Source: Lepas anatifera (Eukaryota > Arthropoda > Thecostraca > Lepadidae). Taken from it: DNA of 64,000 nucleotides. Location of the stretch: assembly GCA_034440635.1 (NCBI GenBank), contig JAOTON010001615.1, positions 630,501 to 694,500 of the forward strand, given 5' to 3'. Shown piece after piece: positions 34,715 to 46,466 of this stretch. The notes under the pieces are model-generated. The model was given only the letters and a program-made list of their open reading frames with translations, had not been told where the DNA came from and made no database searches. The translations under genes and the position numbers were made by a program. Numbering within the stretch: position 1 is the stretch's first letter; each line of letters begins with the position of its first letter.

Positions 34715-35415
34715 GCCCTCGCCCCGGTGGTCGGGTGTTTGAACCCCCCTCGGGTTTTTCCAGAGACACGAAATTACGTGCCGTACTTGGCACGTTTTAT
34801 CCCTTATTTCTTCCGCAGCTTTCCTCAAACTTTTAAGTTTGGGTCATCTCAGGTCAGGTCACCAGTGCAGGTCTAGTAACCTCACCTCAAAAATATTTAA
34901 GGTAGCGTAAGTAAGAAATGGGTAAATCTATCAGATTGAAACCTATAACACATAATCTCCCCACCGAATTCTACAAAATATGTTCTGTGATTTTTCATAT
35001 CGATGACCTTAGGTCAAATACGGACCATGACCTCTCCTTGGAAATACATGGGAAAACAGAAATTGGGCTGTATTGGTGTAGATACAGATGATAATACCTT
35101 CATATTCTCCAAATTGAAGTATCCTGGGCCCCTTTCCAGGTTTATGTTGCAATTTCTGACCTGTGAACTCTGAGACGTCATCTGGAGAGTTAACTACTTA
35201 AGCAGTTTTCAGACTTAGGTCAATAACTCTGCATCAAATGATGATATAGCTTTTATTTTCATAAAATTGTGTTTGTATTGCTATGGCGAGTCGATTGATA
35301 TGCATATTGACTATTTTAGTTCAACAAGTGACCTTGACCTGACTTGAGGTCAGGTCATTTTTGTGCTTTGACCAAGTATGGTGATATTTTATGTCATTCG
35401 GTTTGCCGTAACAAG
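34715..35415 (-). mobile_element. Family G TTAA-type element, copy 2
   Basis: Reverse orientation, beginning with ccctcgccccggtggtcggg, the palindrome GGGTGTTTGAACCCCCC (damaged), and the mirrored 3' plan (gggtttttcc, cgtgccgtacttggcacg hairpin, ttaagtttgggtcatctcag). It continues through segments matching 1-228 inverted. Non-coding; outer TTAAs not preserved. Confidence 0.65.
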
Positions 35416-35469
35416 AGGATGAGAGTGGTGCTTACAAAATAATTCTACCTCAACTCTGTGAGATGCTAG

Positions 35470-36390
35470 AGCCCCAAATCTGGAACATGTTCAAGAAATT
35501 CGAGACCTAGGTGTTTGGCTAGACACAAAATTGACGTTTCAGGCTCATATCAACCATACCGTCAGCAAAGCAAATAGAATGCTAGGTTTGCTCATGTGAT
35601 CACTTCAGACTAGCCGAACGGCGGGACGACTGAAACCTGCTCCTATTCTTGCTGCCTTCTTTGGCAACGTTCGCTCCATCTTAGAATACGGTAGCGTAAT
35701 CTTGGGTGGAGCCGCAAAACGCACTTAGATCGACTTGAAAAAATTCAACACAAATTTCTGATGTGGTTGGCTGCCCACACTCACGTGCCTCAACAAAATT
35801 TGCCACTCTCCTACAATGATATACTAGGTAATTTCAAAATTACTTTACTTTCAAAAAGGCGACCAAAAAGCGACATTCTGTTTGTCTACAAAATTTTCAT
35901 CCACAGAACGGACTCCGCCTTCCTGCTTGGGAATCTACAGTTGCATGTGCCTCAGCGTCGGACCAGGGGGGGACAAAACCAGCTGCTACACATTCCTTTT
36001 GGGAGAGTAGAAACCGTGGGTGGGTTGTGGGTTGTTCATCCGTGCAGTTCGCGCTTTTAATCATCATGTCAGCACGTATCCTTCCATCGACCCTTTTATC
36101 TCTACTTTCTCATCGTTTAAATCCTCCGTCATTAAATATCTTAGGGATCATCCCTTTTAGTGAACTCATGGCTTTAGGATTTCACCGGTTTATACCATCA
36201 TGTTTTTCTTTTAATATTTACATGCTTATTTGAATTTAATGTTTCTGCGGTTGTAACTGTATATGTGACTATCAGTTCATCATCTCCTTAAATATTCACG
36301 TATTGTTTTATCAATTGACTTGAGCTGTATGTAGGATAATCCTGTTGCTCATATATACTGAACAAATACAAAAATACAAAATACAAAGGC
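35470..36390 (+). pseudogene. 3' fragment of an APE-type LINE (jockey/CR1 group)
   Basis: Plus-strand frames read DLGVWLDTKLTFQAHINHTV, SKANRMLGLL, then LAAFFGNVRSILEYGSVI and, after a frame change near 35730, LEKIQHKFLMWLAAHTHVPQ and SYNDILGNFKITLLSKRR. This is the thumb and C-terminal part typical of jockey/CR1-like reverse transcriptases. There are at least two stops and one or two frame changes. The end near 36360-36390 is a (acaaaata)n-type tail. A 5'-truncated dead copy. Confidence 0.75.
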
Positions 36391-36615
36391 TTTATTACTT
36401 CTGGAACTCAGAATGCCAAATTTTTTTACCTGTCAAGACCTCAATATTGACCTGAGCCAAAAAGTGTCCAATTTAGTTTCTTCATGAATTTGTATGAGCT
36501 ATCCACCAGCGTTCGCTTTCTTCGCTATCCCGCATAGGGGCCGAGTTCGAGGGGGTGTTCAAACACCCCCACCAGGGCAAAGGTGGTTCGGAGGCCCAAC
36601 GGGGCGCGGGTTAAG
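36391..36615 (+). mobile_element. Fragment of another TTAA-type element
   Basis: Ends with the family G palindrome GGGGGTGTTCAAACACCCCC (36551-36570), accagggcaaaggtggttcg and gggcgcgggttaa (TTAA 36611-36614). Related body sequence, with other ends, is at 41170-41330. Confidence 0.55.
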
Positions 36616-37190
36616 GGTCACTTTAGCGCACAAGTGCTCACAGTGACCACCGCAACACGTGTTGCGCATCCAGCCAGGGGCCACCGCAGCGGGCAACCGC
36701 AACAGCGGGCCACCGCACTGTGGTGAGGGCCCAACTCGTTCCGACCTCGAGAGGCGGCCACTTGACTTGTCGAACGTTTGGTGAAAACGACATCGATTAC
36801 ATTCTCTGCATTTAAAAAATGTTTTTTTCACAGGTCCTGTTTGTTCAGATTTATGTAAAATCATATATGAACGGCAACCCAGGATAGCTTTCGGGAGCGC
36901 CGTTGGTTGCAGGTAGCTGTTGTTTTTATTAATTTACGTGTTTCAGGGGAGGGCGAAAACAGCTCAGCAGCATGGAAGATACATGAATTGGCCCACAATA
37001 AATCTGAAAGTAGAATTCGTACTCTAGTTAAATTAGCTTGGAGTAGTTGTGGGATTCTATTCGTGGACAGAATGCCCGTACATTTTCTGCATAAGAAAGA
37101 TAAAGGACATTTTCAACAACAAGAGAAAGAGCATTTACATCAATGATACACCCACAACAGGGACCCAAGAATTTCGGTACCTAACTTGGA
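36616..37190. other. Unassigned stretch
   Basis: 36640-36740 is rich in ccaccgca/agcgggc. Frames at 36559-36864 (-) and 36907-37146 (+) are without known motif, although the latter (AAWKIHELAHNKSESRIRTL) looks protein-like. Confidence 0.3.
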
Positions 37191-37440
37191 TGGATCTAAC
37201 CAAACCTCAGTAACAGTGATGAGTCTGGCCTTACCCAGAATGGACCCAGCCAAGTCTCAGCAGTGGCGATGAGTCTGACTTTACTCAGAATGGACCCAGC
37301 CAAGTCTCAGTAGCAGTGATGAGTCTGACTTTACCCAGAATGGACCCAGCCAAGTCTCAGTAGCAGTGATGAGTCTGACTTTACCCAGAATGGACCCAGC
37401 CAAGTCTCAGTACTGGCGATGAGTCTGTCGTTAGGCGGGA
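37191..37440 (+). repeat. 50-bp tandem repeat, five units
   Basis: Exact 50-bp period starting at 37191, 37241, 37291, 37341 and 37391. Each unit is tggacccagccaagtctcag, then tagcagtgatgagtctgact, then ttacccagaa. The first unit is the most diverged. No open frame is kept through it. Confidence 0.95.
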
Positions 37441-37446
37441 TTAGGC

Positions 37447-37962
37447 GTTAGGGGTGAGTGTTTGAACACCCCCTCAGGTTTTACGGCGGCACGAAAAAAA
37501 ACAGCAGCGGCGAGAAGGGCCGCCGTACTTGGTACGCCTTATCCTTGATCAGTTCCACAACTTTGCTCAACATTTTAAGGTTGGGTCATCTCAGGTGCAG
37601 GTCAAGGGACCTCACCTCAAAAATTGCTTAAGGTGGCATAAGTAAAAAATTGATTAATCAATCAAATTAAAACTCAAACCATGTAATAGGTTCACCGAGT
37701 GCCACAACATGTATTCCGGGATTTTTCATATCGATGACCTAGGGTCAGGTACGGATCATGACATCTCCATTGGAAATACATGGGGAAAACAGGAAAAAGG
37801 CTGTATTTGTGTAGCTACAGCTGTGAATCTCTTTTTGTTCTCCAGATTGTAGTATCCTGGGCCTTTTTCCAGGTCCATGCTGTAATATTTGACCTGTGAC
37901 CCCTGAGAGGTCATCTGGGGTTATTTAAACAGTTTTCAGGCTTGGGTCAATAACTTTCTTAA
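37447..37962 (-). mobile_element. Family G element, copy 3, joined to a family B body
   Basis: Reverse copy starting with ggggtgagtgtttgaacacc (palindrome damaged), then the hairpin region with cgccgtacttgg, running to tgggtcaataactttc, where a TTAA (37964-37967) joins it to the next element. Confidence 0.65.
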
Positions 37963-38733
37963 GATCTCGGGAACCGCGCTAGGTAGCGAAAAACGGCAAA
38001 TGGTTTTGGGTAGCCCATCCACTTCTCCATCGAAAATATTTAAATACTTTTTTGTCAGGTTACATTTAAGGTCACTAGAGGTCAAAACATTCCGTCATAG
38101 GGATAACATGTAAATGAAGGTTCTCGGTCAATACTTCTGAACAAGCAAAGATAGAGCAAAACAATTTACACTGTTCGAATACTCGCAGCAAGCTGAATCG
38201 AATTATATATAATCTGACCTAGTTAGGTCAAATATTAGAGTTGACTTGACCTGAGGTCAGGTCAAGATCAAACTAAGTAAAATGCATATCATTAGAACTG
38301 CAAAGACAAGGCAAATCTAATGCAATCAAAATAAACGCTCTATAACAATCTGGTATCGAGTTATTGATTTAAAACCATTTTTCCCATGTATTTCCAACGG
38401 AGAGGTCATGGCTCGTACCTGACCTTAGGTCATCGATATAAAAATGCCGGAAATATTTTGGAGAACTCGGTGGGCCCAGTATGCGATATGAGCTTCAGTC
38501 GGATAAGTTTACTCTGTTCCGACTTATGCTCTTGAACTTTTCTGAGGTCAGGTCACTTGACCTGTACTGGTGACCTGACCTGAGATGACCTAACCTTAAG
38601 ATTTTGACAAAAGCTGTAAAAATGATGAGCAAAAGAGTATTGCAAGTACGGCGGCGGTACGCGCCGCCGTTCATATGTTATCTCCGAAAAACTCGATGGG
38701 GCGGGTGCCCACCCCCGTCAATGCGCGTGTTAA
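37963..38733 (+). mobile_element. Family B element, copy with abnormal left end
   Basis: Starts at TTAAGATCTCGGGAACC, the internal boundary of family B, without the outer inverted end. It ends normally with hairpin ggcggtacgcgccgcc, a damaged palindrome and cgtcaatgcgcgtgttaa (TTAA 38730-38733). Confidence 0.7.
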
Positions 38734-38991
38734 TTGAAGGTACATAGAATCACTTATATTTTTTAATCTTTCAAACTGTAGTTGGTTTCGGAACTGACAG
38801 CGGTCTGATCAGAGGCTTCTGGACAATGGTGTGGAGAGTGATTAGTAATTTTAATCACTATAGTGACTTTACGTAAGTGATTTTCATAAAAATCCCGGCC
38901 TGGTAAACGGAGCGTAGGGTGGTAGTCAAATGACCCCCAGGCCAGGAGTAAAGCTAAGTCTCTTTCAATAATATATAAGAAACACGTTCTG
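38734..38991. other. Unassigned spacer
   Basis: Unique-looking sequence between two repeats. Nothing was recognised. Confidence 0.3.
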
Positions 38992-39881
38992 TTATCACCC
39001 GCACTGGAGAGGGCCTGGTAGGCCTTCTCTACATAAGATCTCGGAAACTAAAAGGCGTAGAAAAACACCGTTTGGAGGGTGGGTGGGGGCTATGGTGAAC
39101 TACATGATTACATTTTTTTATTGACCTAGTTCAATATCTTCAAGGTCAAACGAGGTAATAAAGGGTAAAACATTGGCCATGCTGGGGACAGAGTGGAAAA
39201 TGCCGTGATTATGTGGGAATCAGGCGGGAATAATCTAAAGGTAGACCAGGATCATAGAGGGAAGGTCGTAGAGAACCTTCCCTACAGTTTTGGAGCCATG
39301 GTCATACAAGGTCATTGACCTATAAGGTCAAAATATGGTATGCTACTTGTAATGTACAATATGACTAGCACTTTAGGAATCGCTTGGCAGGAAATGAGGA
39401 TTGACCTTTCCTAATAACCTTTAACTTTGACCTTGATCTTTGCATTGAGTTATCTTAACTATGACGTCATATCATAATATACGTCAGACCGGGTAACGCC
39501 ATTTGACCGGAAACACTGAGGTCAGTGACCTTGAAAGTGCTGATATGACCTAGATCTGTGAACTTTGACCTTGACATTAACCTTTGTGAGGTGATCTTGA
39601 TATATCACCTCGGTTATATGGCGTTATGACGTCACCACTCGCTCTCCAATGCACGTGAACTGGTCCGACCGCGCGAATTCGGCGATCCCAAAATACAGGT
39701 CTGACTTTGAAAGCCTATAAGTAAAAAAATTCGAACGATTTTCAAAATGCTTTCACCAAGCAACGCGTTTTTTAATTTGGTTAAATTTGGGCAAGTATTG
39801 TTGTTTTGAATACGAGCGGTTCTCCGGCCACCTCGGAAAAACAGGTGGGGGCCCTGAAGCCTCCTCCAGTGCGCGTGTTAT
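38992..39881 (-). mobile_element. Family E element, copy E2, flanked by TTAT
   Basis: Reverse family E copy with cacccgcactggagagggcc on the left and cctcctccagtgcgcgtg on the right. The flanks are TTAT on both sides (38992-38995, 39878-39881), not TTAA. AGGTCA/TGACCT motifs and the cgtcagaccgggtaacgcca segment are shared with E1. Non-coding. Confidence 0.75.
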
Positions 39882-40337
39882 GGGGCTACTGAGTAAAAAG
39901 TCGCACCATTTGGGTAATTGAAAGCCTACAGCTTCAACTTTCCCGAAGCCGTGGTTTTCATATTCATTGTTTCTCCTGAAAAAAAAACACTGGCGAAAAA
40001 AGCCTGGTGTCTGAGTGAGAAACTGCCGATTCCACCCTTCTGACTCCGTTATCAACTCCGAGGGCTGGCTTCGCTGGTGTACAGCGCCGGTCCCAGCGCT
40101 CCACCAAGAACTCAGTAGGCCGGCGCGACGGCATTTTTTCTGCCGTAAAACTACTGCCCACTCCCACGCCCCACCTCCCGGCCGTCAGCGCCGCACGAGC
40201 GCACATGAAACCACCCCAGCGCAGCGCCGCCGCGCCCAAAACTCACAGCGGAACATACCCAACAGGGCCGAAAGCCCCGCCGCCCCGTGTGCACACGGGG
40301 CACTCACGTATGTGACGGCAGCCTCACGGGGCTTTGG
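39882..40337. other. GC-rich unassigned stretch
   Basis: Positions 40080-40330 are markedly GC-rich, with frames open on both strands (39964-40239 minus, 40015-40337 plus). Without splice sites or motif it may be a CpG-island-like segment or a coding remnant. Confidence 0.3.
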
Positions 40338-41330
<993 letters not shown>

Positions 41331-41840
41331 GCAAAGGCATTGGCGGACGCAGGGGGGCATTCCAGCCATGCCCCCCAAAAATGCTGGAGGGAGGACCAAA
41401 CTATCTTTTGGCCCCTCTCAAACGCCGGAAATTTTTCGGAAAAAGGTGTTAACACTAGGTCTGTAGAGCAAAAAAATATTCGCTTCCACCCCCAAACCCC
41501 CAAACCCCCCTCCCCAAACCCCCCCAAATCCCCCCAAACCCCCCAGGAGAGCGATCATGTACTTGGAGAGGTAGCCTATACTAGGTCTGTCGAGCACTGA
41601 AAAAGTGTTTACAAGGTGAAACAAGGTTTACAAGGTGAAACAAGGTTTACAAGGTGAAACAAGGTTTACAAGGTGTTTACAAGAAAAAAGGTGTGTCTGT
41701 AGAGCAAAAAAATATTTGCTCCCACCCCCCCTCTCCCCCCAAAGGAGAGACAGACTTGGGTTTGGCCCCCAAAAAAAAACTCGGGCCTGCGTCCGCCCTT
41801 GGGAAAAGGTAGCTCATATCCGGCACCGGGCGAGTGTTAA
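41331..41840 (+). repeat. C-rich repeat with 19-bp minisatellite
   Basis: Two related segments (41455-41530 and 41695-41775: gtctgtagagcaaaaaaata then a C-rich stretch) flank four tandem copies of gtttacaaggtgaaacaag at 41609-41690. It begins and ends with inverted forms of ggcggacgcaggg / cctgcgtccgccc, which suggests a foldback-type repeat of about 0.5 kb. Confidence 0.65.
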
Positions 41841-42034
41841 GTCACTAGTCGCTTAAGTATATTTCCATTAAAATATTTTCATCTGTATTTGCTGGTGTAA
41901 TGTTTTAACACGTATCGGTAAGAGTACCCGCAACACCTTCACCATGATTGATTGATTGGTTGATTGTTGGGCTTAGACGCCTTAGTGGTTATATACCCAG
42001 TACCTTCACCATGACTGGTGGTGGGAACCCGCCC

Positions 42035-42113
42035 CTAACACGCGCATTGACGGGGGCGGGTACCCCCCCGTTAATGCGAAGGTGGCTCAGACCCCCGTCA
42101 ATGCGCGTGTTAA
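42035..42113 (-). mobile_element. 79-bp family B element reduced to its two ends
   Basis: Read on the minus strand: TTAACACGCGCATTGACGGG, then tctgagccaccttcgcatta, the GGGTACCC core, then ccccgtcaatgcgcgtgtta. It is the left end of family B joined through its palindrome straight to the right end, with the whole body lost. Confidence 0.65.
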
Positions 42114-42649
42114 GATCTCAGCGCTCATGCTGGGTAGCGACAAGAAGAAGTTAGGGTTAGATAGCCTATCTTGATCTCTACTGAAAATGATCATACAATT
42201 TTGTGGCCAGGTCACTTTTGATGCCACATGAGATCAAAGTCTGCTCTTGTAAGACTACAAAAGAGATTCATATTTTGGCGTATAACGGCTAACAGGGTAG
42301 AACAATAGAATATGTATCAGCACAATTGGAAGTCCCTATTTAAGCCTGATCTCATTCTGTACCTTACGATTTTTTCAGGTTAAATCCTAAATTAATCCGC
42401 CCTAAGGTCAGATGCATAACACTGTAGGTATTGGCAAGCCAAACCATCAAGGTAAACAAGGAAGATAAATTTATCGCCTCTATTGGACATGTGGCTTGAA
42501 TGCATACTCAAAAGGCAAGGACTGATATTACCCGTATGTACCTACTCTTACAAATTCACCTCCAGCGGACGACCAGTGTAGCCGCGCTAGTAACAACCAT
42601 TTAACAGGCTATTAATCGGCACAGGTAAACTACCAGTGCATGAACGGTA
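42114..42649. other. Diverged family B-like body, then unassigned
   Basis: 42110-42330 (gatctcagcgctcatgctgg, gtagcg, aggtcacttttgatgccaca) resembles the left half of family B at low identity. The remainder is unrecognised. Confidence 0.35.
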
Positions 42650-43498
42650 GGTGCCTCATTTTGCACCGACCATGCAAATTATTGGGTGGCGGTGTTTTTT
42701 CCCATTGCTTGAGACCTCCTGAATCCAATGGTGCCAAAATTATACAAATTCAAAAATTTCTAGCGGTCGCGGATTGGATTTGAAATTCTGAATTTGTAAA
42801 AATGGTAAAAAAGCCTGTTTGAACGCCACAGAGATAAAGCTCTTCTGTTTAGAGCCAAGAAACCGAAATTAACCGGTCGTTTGCCATAAATCCTGTTTAT
42901 TTGGAACGTATTTAGTTGAATTTAGAGGCCAGATTACTCTTAATATTTAAGCTAACCATCATATTTTAGCAAAATGTAGGCATTTGCATGCCTATTTTGA
43001 TGTGTATTTTAGTTAATACGCACTCTGTGTACCATCCATAGTAAGTGAGTTACTTCGGTCACGTGAGGAGCATTTATAACACTTCAGTTGGTAAAAATGG
43101 CAAACACTGTGTCAAGAATGGATGTTCATAAAGCTAAACAAATAAAGAATGTCTGATTTGCTCATATGTCTTATCCCAAACATGAACTCTACCATCCTTA
43201 GATTCTGCCTCAATAAGCCCCATTACACCACACCATATTACTAAGTACCTTTCCAATATGTAGGTTTTGATGAAAAATAAAACGTTTATGAATAATTAAG
43301 CAATAATAATATTTAATTAATTAATAATAATATTAATTAGTTATAATAATAAGCAATAAGGCTTGCGGCTACAATATCACAATTGTCGGAATATCAGGAT
43401 ACTAATTGATAACCGAAGTGATCTTCCACGGATCTTTTTCTTATTCCTGCGAGAATCTCTCATAGTTTTTTCAATCACAGTTTAAATTATGGAAACAG

Positions 43499-43840
43499 AT
43501 GAAAATGACCCTGGCCAGTCAACAAATACGAGCAAATTTCCGGCGACTTGATCCACAACCCGCGTTTATCCGTAGCCAGCCTTCCTCCTCAATTACAGGG
43601 GCCAAGTTTCCAACATCACGAACAATTCTAAAGTATTTCTTTCACGTGGCTTATGATTTTGATGACAGACAAGAGACCTACGAAAAGGCTGTAGAAAACG
43701 CCCTCCCATTCTGGCACATGGCTAGAAAAAACACCGTCAGTGAGCGGAGCTGCCGGTATAGACTAGAAAAACTGCGGGAAGAGTGACAGAAAATCTTAAA
43801 AAAGCCCGGAGCGAACCATGTCAGAAGAATGTATAAAAAT
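43499..43840 (+). pseudogene. Left-arm copy of a conserved uncharacterised protein segment
   Basis: Open from 43499 to a TGA at 43784-43786 and readable in frame beyond it (an AGTGACAG context where the other arm has a Trp codon). The segment KYFFHVAYDFDDRQETYEKA, then ALPFWHMARKNTVSERSCRY and RLEKLREE resembles the N-terminal part of an uncharacterised arthropod/cnidarian family in which a F-W-x-x-A-R-I block is followed by K-L-E-K-L-x-x-E-W. That link is from memory and is inference. Function unknown. It may be the element's own protein. Confidence 0.5.
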
Positions 43841-43844
43841 TTCA

Positions 43845-44050
43845 GTTCAGTTTATTTCATAACACACCTGCCGATTCGGGAGAACAAGGCGATCTCCAGC
43901 TTCTATGCTGGCAGGTGCTCGAAATATGTGCCGTGGTAGTTGAACGGGTAAGTTCTTGGCGTGACGCTTCGCTATGCGCGTCGCAAACTCGGTCTCCACA
44001 GCTTCCTCGTTGGATTGCACATCGTACATTTATTCTTCAGCAGAGCTTGC
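43845..44050 (-). mobile_element. Possible LINE 3' end in the palindrome loop
   Basis: On the minus strand, tcaactaccacggcacatat then gaaataaactgaactgaaatt looks like a LINE C-terminus and an AATAAACTGAACTGAA tail. It is unique to the loop, so it may be the insertion that separates the arms. Confidence 0.35.
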
Positions 44051-44319
44051 TGAGTCATGTATTCATACTCAAGTGCGGTACCAGCCGAAGAAATTCCCAC
44101 TGCTCTTCTTTGTACCGTCTGTCACGCGTTCTGCAGTCGTTCCTTTCCAGCGAGCTTTTTGTCATTACCGCTCGTGGTTCCTTACCTGGCGCCACGCTGG
44201 TCAGCGTAGAACACGATGTCTTCTTCCTTGTAATTGGATGCTAGTAGGTGGCTCTGTTGTATTTCAACAATCACGTTTGGTGGTTATATGTCCCTTTGAT
44301 TGTCCAACACTAACGGATT

Positions 44320-44700
44320 TTTTTACATTTTTCTGACATGGATGGCTCCGGCTTTTTGGAGTTTCCGCCACTCTTGCCACAGTTTTTCTAGTCTATGCCG
44401 GTAACTCCGCTCACTGATGGTATGTATTCTAGTCATATCCCAGAACGGGAGGCCTTTTTCTACAGCCTTTTCATATTGTACAGCCTATTGTCTGTCATCA
44501 CTATCATAAGCCATGTGGAAGTAATACTTGAGGACCTGTCGTGCTGTTGGAAGCTGGCTCCTGTAATTGAGGAGGAATGCTGACCTACGTAATAGACGCG
44601 GGTAGTGGATCGAATCGCCGCAATTTGCCCGTACTTGACTGGCCAGCGATGGTGGATCCAGGGTGGGGGGAGGGGCTCAAGCCTCTCCCCCGAAATGTCC
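44320..44700 (-). pseudogene. Right-arm copy of the same protein segment
   Basis: Minus-strand reading gives KYYFHMAYDSDDRQ, a stop and a short insertion, then YEKAVEKGLPFWDMTR, TISERSYRHRLEKLWQEW and RKLQKAG. It keeps the Trp codon lost in the left arm but has its own stop, so neither copy is intact. Confidence 0.5.
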
Positions 44701-45616
44701 GAGTTCCTATGGTTTATAGGTCTTCTGTCTCCATAACTTGGCCTGTGATCAAGCCGAACTAAAATTATAAGAGTTTCTCACCGGAATAATAAAAAGATCC
44801 GTGGAAGATCACTTTGGTTATCAATTAGTAATATGATCTTCCGAAAAACTGTGTTGTTGCAGGCCCGAGTCTGGCTACAATAGAAAAGTTTTCCTGAACA
44901 TTTGAAGATGCTGCATTTTACTTCATTATTCATAAACTTTTATTTTTAATCAAAGCGTACACATTAGAAAGGTACTTAGTAATATGGTGTGGTGGAATGC
45001 GGTTTATTGAGGCAGAATCTAAGAATGGCAGAGTTCATGTTCGGGATAAAACATATGAGCGAATCTCAGACATTCTTTATTGGTTTAGCCTTATGAGCAT
45101 CCATTCTTGACACAGTCGTTGCCATTTTTACCAACCAAAGTGTTATAAATGCTCCTCACGTGACCGAAGTAACTCACTTACTATGGATGGTACACAGAGT
45201 GCGTATTTACTAAAATACACATCGAAATAGGCATAAATATACCTAAATTTTGCTAAAATATGATGGTTAACTTAATATTAAGGGTAATCTGGCTTCTAAA
45301 TTCAACCGAATACGTTCCAAATAAACAGGATTTATGGCAAACGACCGGTGGATTTCGGTTTCTTGGCTCTGAACAGAAGAGCTATATCTTTGTGGCATCA
45401 AAACATATTTTTTACCATTTTCTTACAAATTCAGAATTTCAAATCGAATCCGCGACTCCTAAAAATTTTTGAAATTGTATGATTTTGGTACCATTGCATT
45501 CAGGAGGTCTCAAACAATGGGAAAACCCACCGCCACCCAATAATTTGCATGGTCGGTGCAAAATGAGGCACCCTAATTAACGGCTGTTGCTTTATTCTGG
45601 ATAGGCTGCCCTTGAT

Positions 45617-46466
45617 TTAACACGCGCATTGACGGGGGTCTGAGCCACCTTCGCATTGACGGGGGGCGGGTACCCGCCCCCCTAAGATCTCGAGAACCAC
45701 GGTAGGTAGCGAAAAACGGTAAACGGCGTTGGGCTGCCTATCCAGTTCTCCATCGAAAACATTTGAACCATTTTTTTATCAGGTCACATTTAAGGTCACG
45801 AGAGGTCAAAACATGCCCGTCATAGGGATAACATGTAAAATTCAGTTTTTCGGGCATTACATCTGAACGAGTAAAGATAGAGCAAAACGACTTAAACTAT
45901 ATGAATCCTCTTAGGAAGCCGAATCGAATGATATATAATTTGACCCTGCTAGGTCAAATCAAGGATTTTACCTGACCTGAGGTCAGGTCAGGGTCAAATT
46001 AGATAAAATGCATATCATTAGAACTGCAAAGCCCATGCGAGTCTAATGCAGCTAAAATAAATGCTGTATCACCATCCGTTACTGAGTTATTCCGTAAAAA
46101 CCATTTTTCCCATGTATTTCCAATGGAGAGGTCATGCCTCGTACCTGACCTTAGGTCATCGATATCAAAAATACCGGAACATATGTTAGAGAACTCGGTG
46201 GGGCCATTATGTGATATGAGTTTCAATCGGATAAGTTCACCCTGCTCCGACTTATGCTATCTTAAACTTTTTTTGAGGTCGGGTCACTTGACCTGTACTG
46301 GTGACCTGACCTGAGATGACCTAACCTTAAAATTTTTACAGAAGTTGTAAAAAGGATGAGGGAAAAGGTATACCAAGTACGGCGGCGCTACGCGCCGCCG
46401 TTTTTCTCCTGTCTTCGAAAAACCCGAGGGGGGCGGGTACCCGCCCCCCGTCAATGCGCGTGTTAA
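45617..46466 (+). mobile_element. Family B TTAA element, complete (850 bp)
   Basis: TTAA at 45617-45620 and 46463-46466. Near-identical in plan to 2930-3773, with perfect GGCGGGTACCCGCC palindromes at both ends, an acggcggcgctacgcgccgc hairpin at 46380-46400 and AGGTCA-rich interior. Non-coding. Confidence 0.85.

Larger units (their letters stand above)
42650..45572. mobile_element. 2.9-kb palindromic (foldback-like) element
   Basis: The left arm from 42650 (ggtgcctcattttgcaccga) is the inverse, at roughly 90 percent where aligned by eye, of the right arm ending at 45572. Matching anchors are 43021-43105 with 45105-45190, 43400-43445 with 44795-44840, 43510-43570 with 44590-44650, and 43735-43790 with 44380-44405. 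Arms are about 1.2 kb, with indels. The loop is about 43845-44310. Each arm has a copy of one coding segment. TA lies left of the left tip and one base beyond the right tip, so the target duplication is uncertain. Confidence 0.8.

Noticed and set aside
43915..44336. Plus-strand frames in the palindrome loop
   Set aside because: No motif, no splice signals; partly covered by a likely LINE tail on the other strand.
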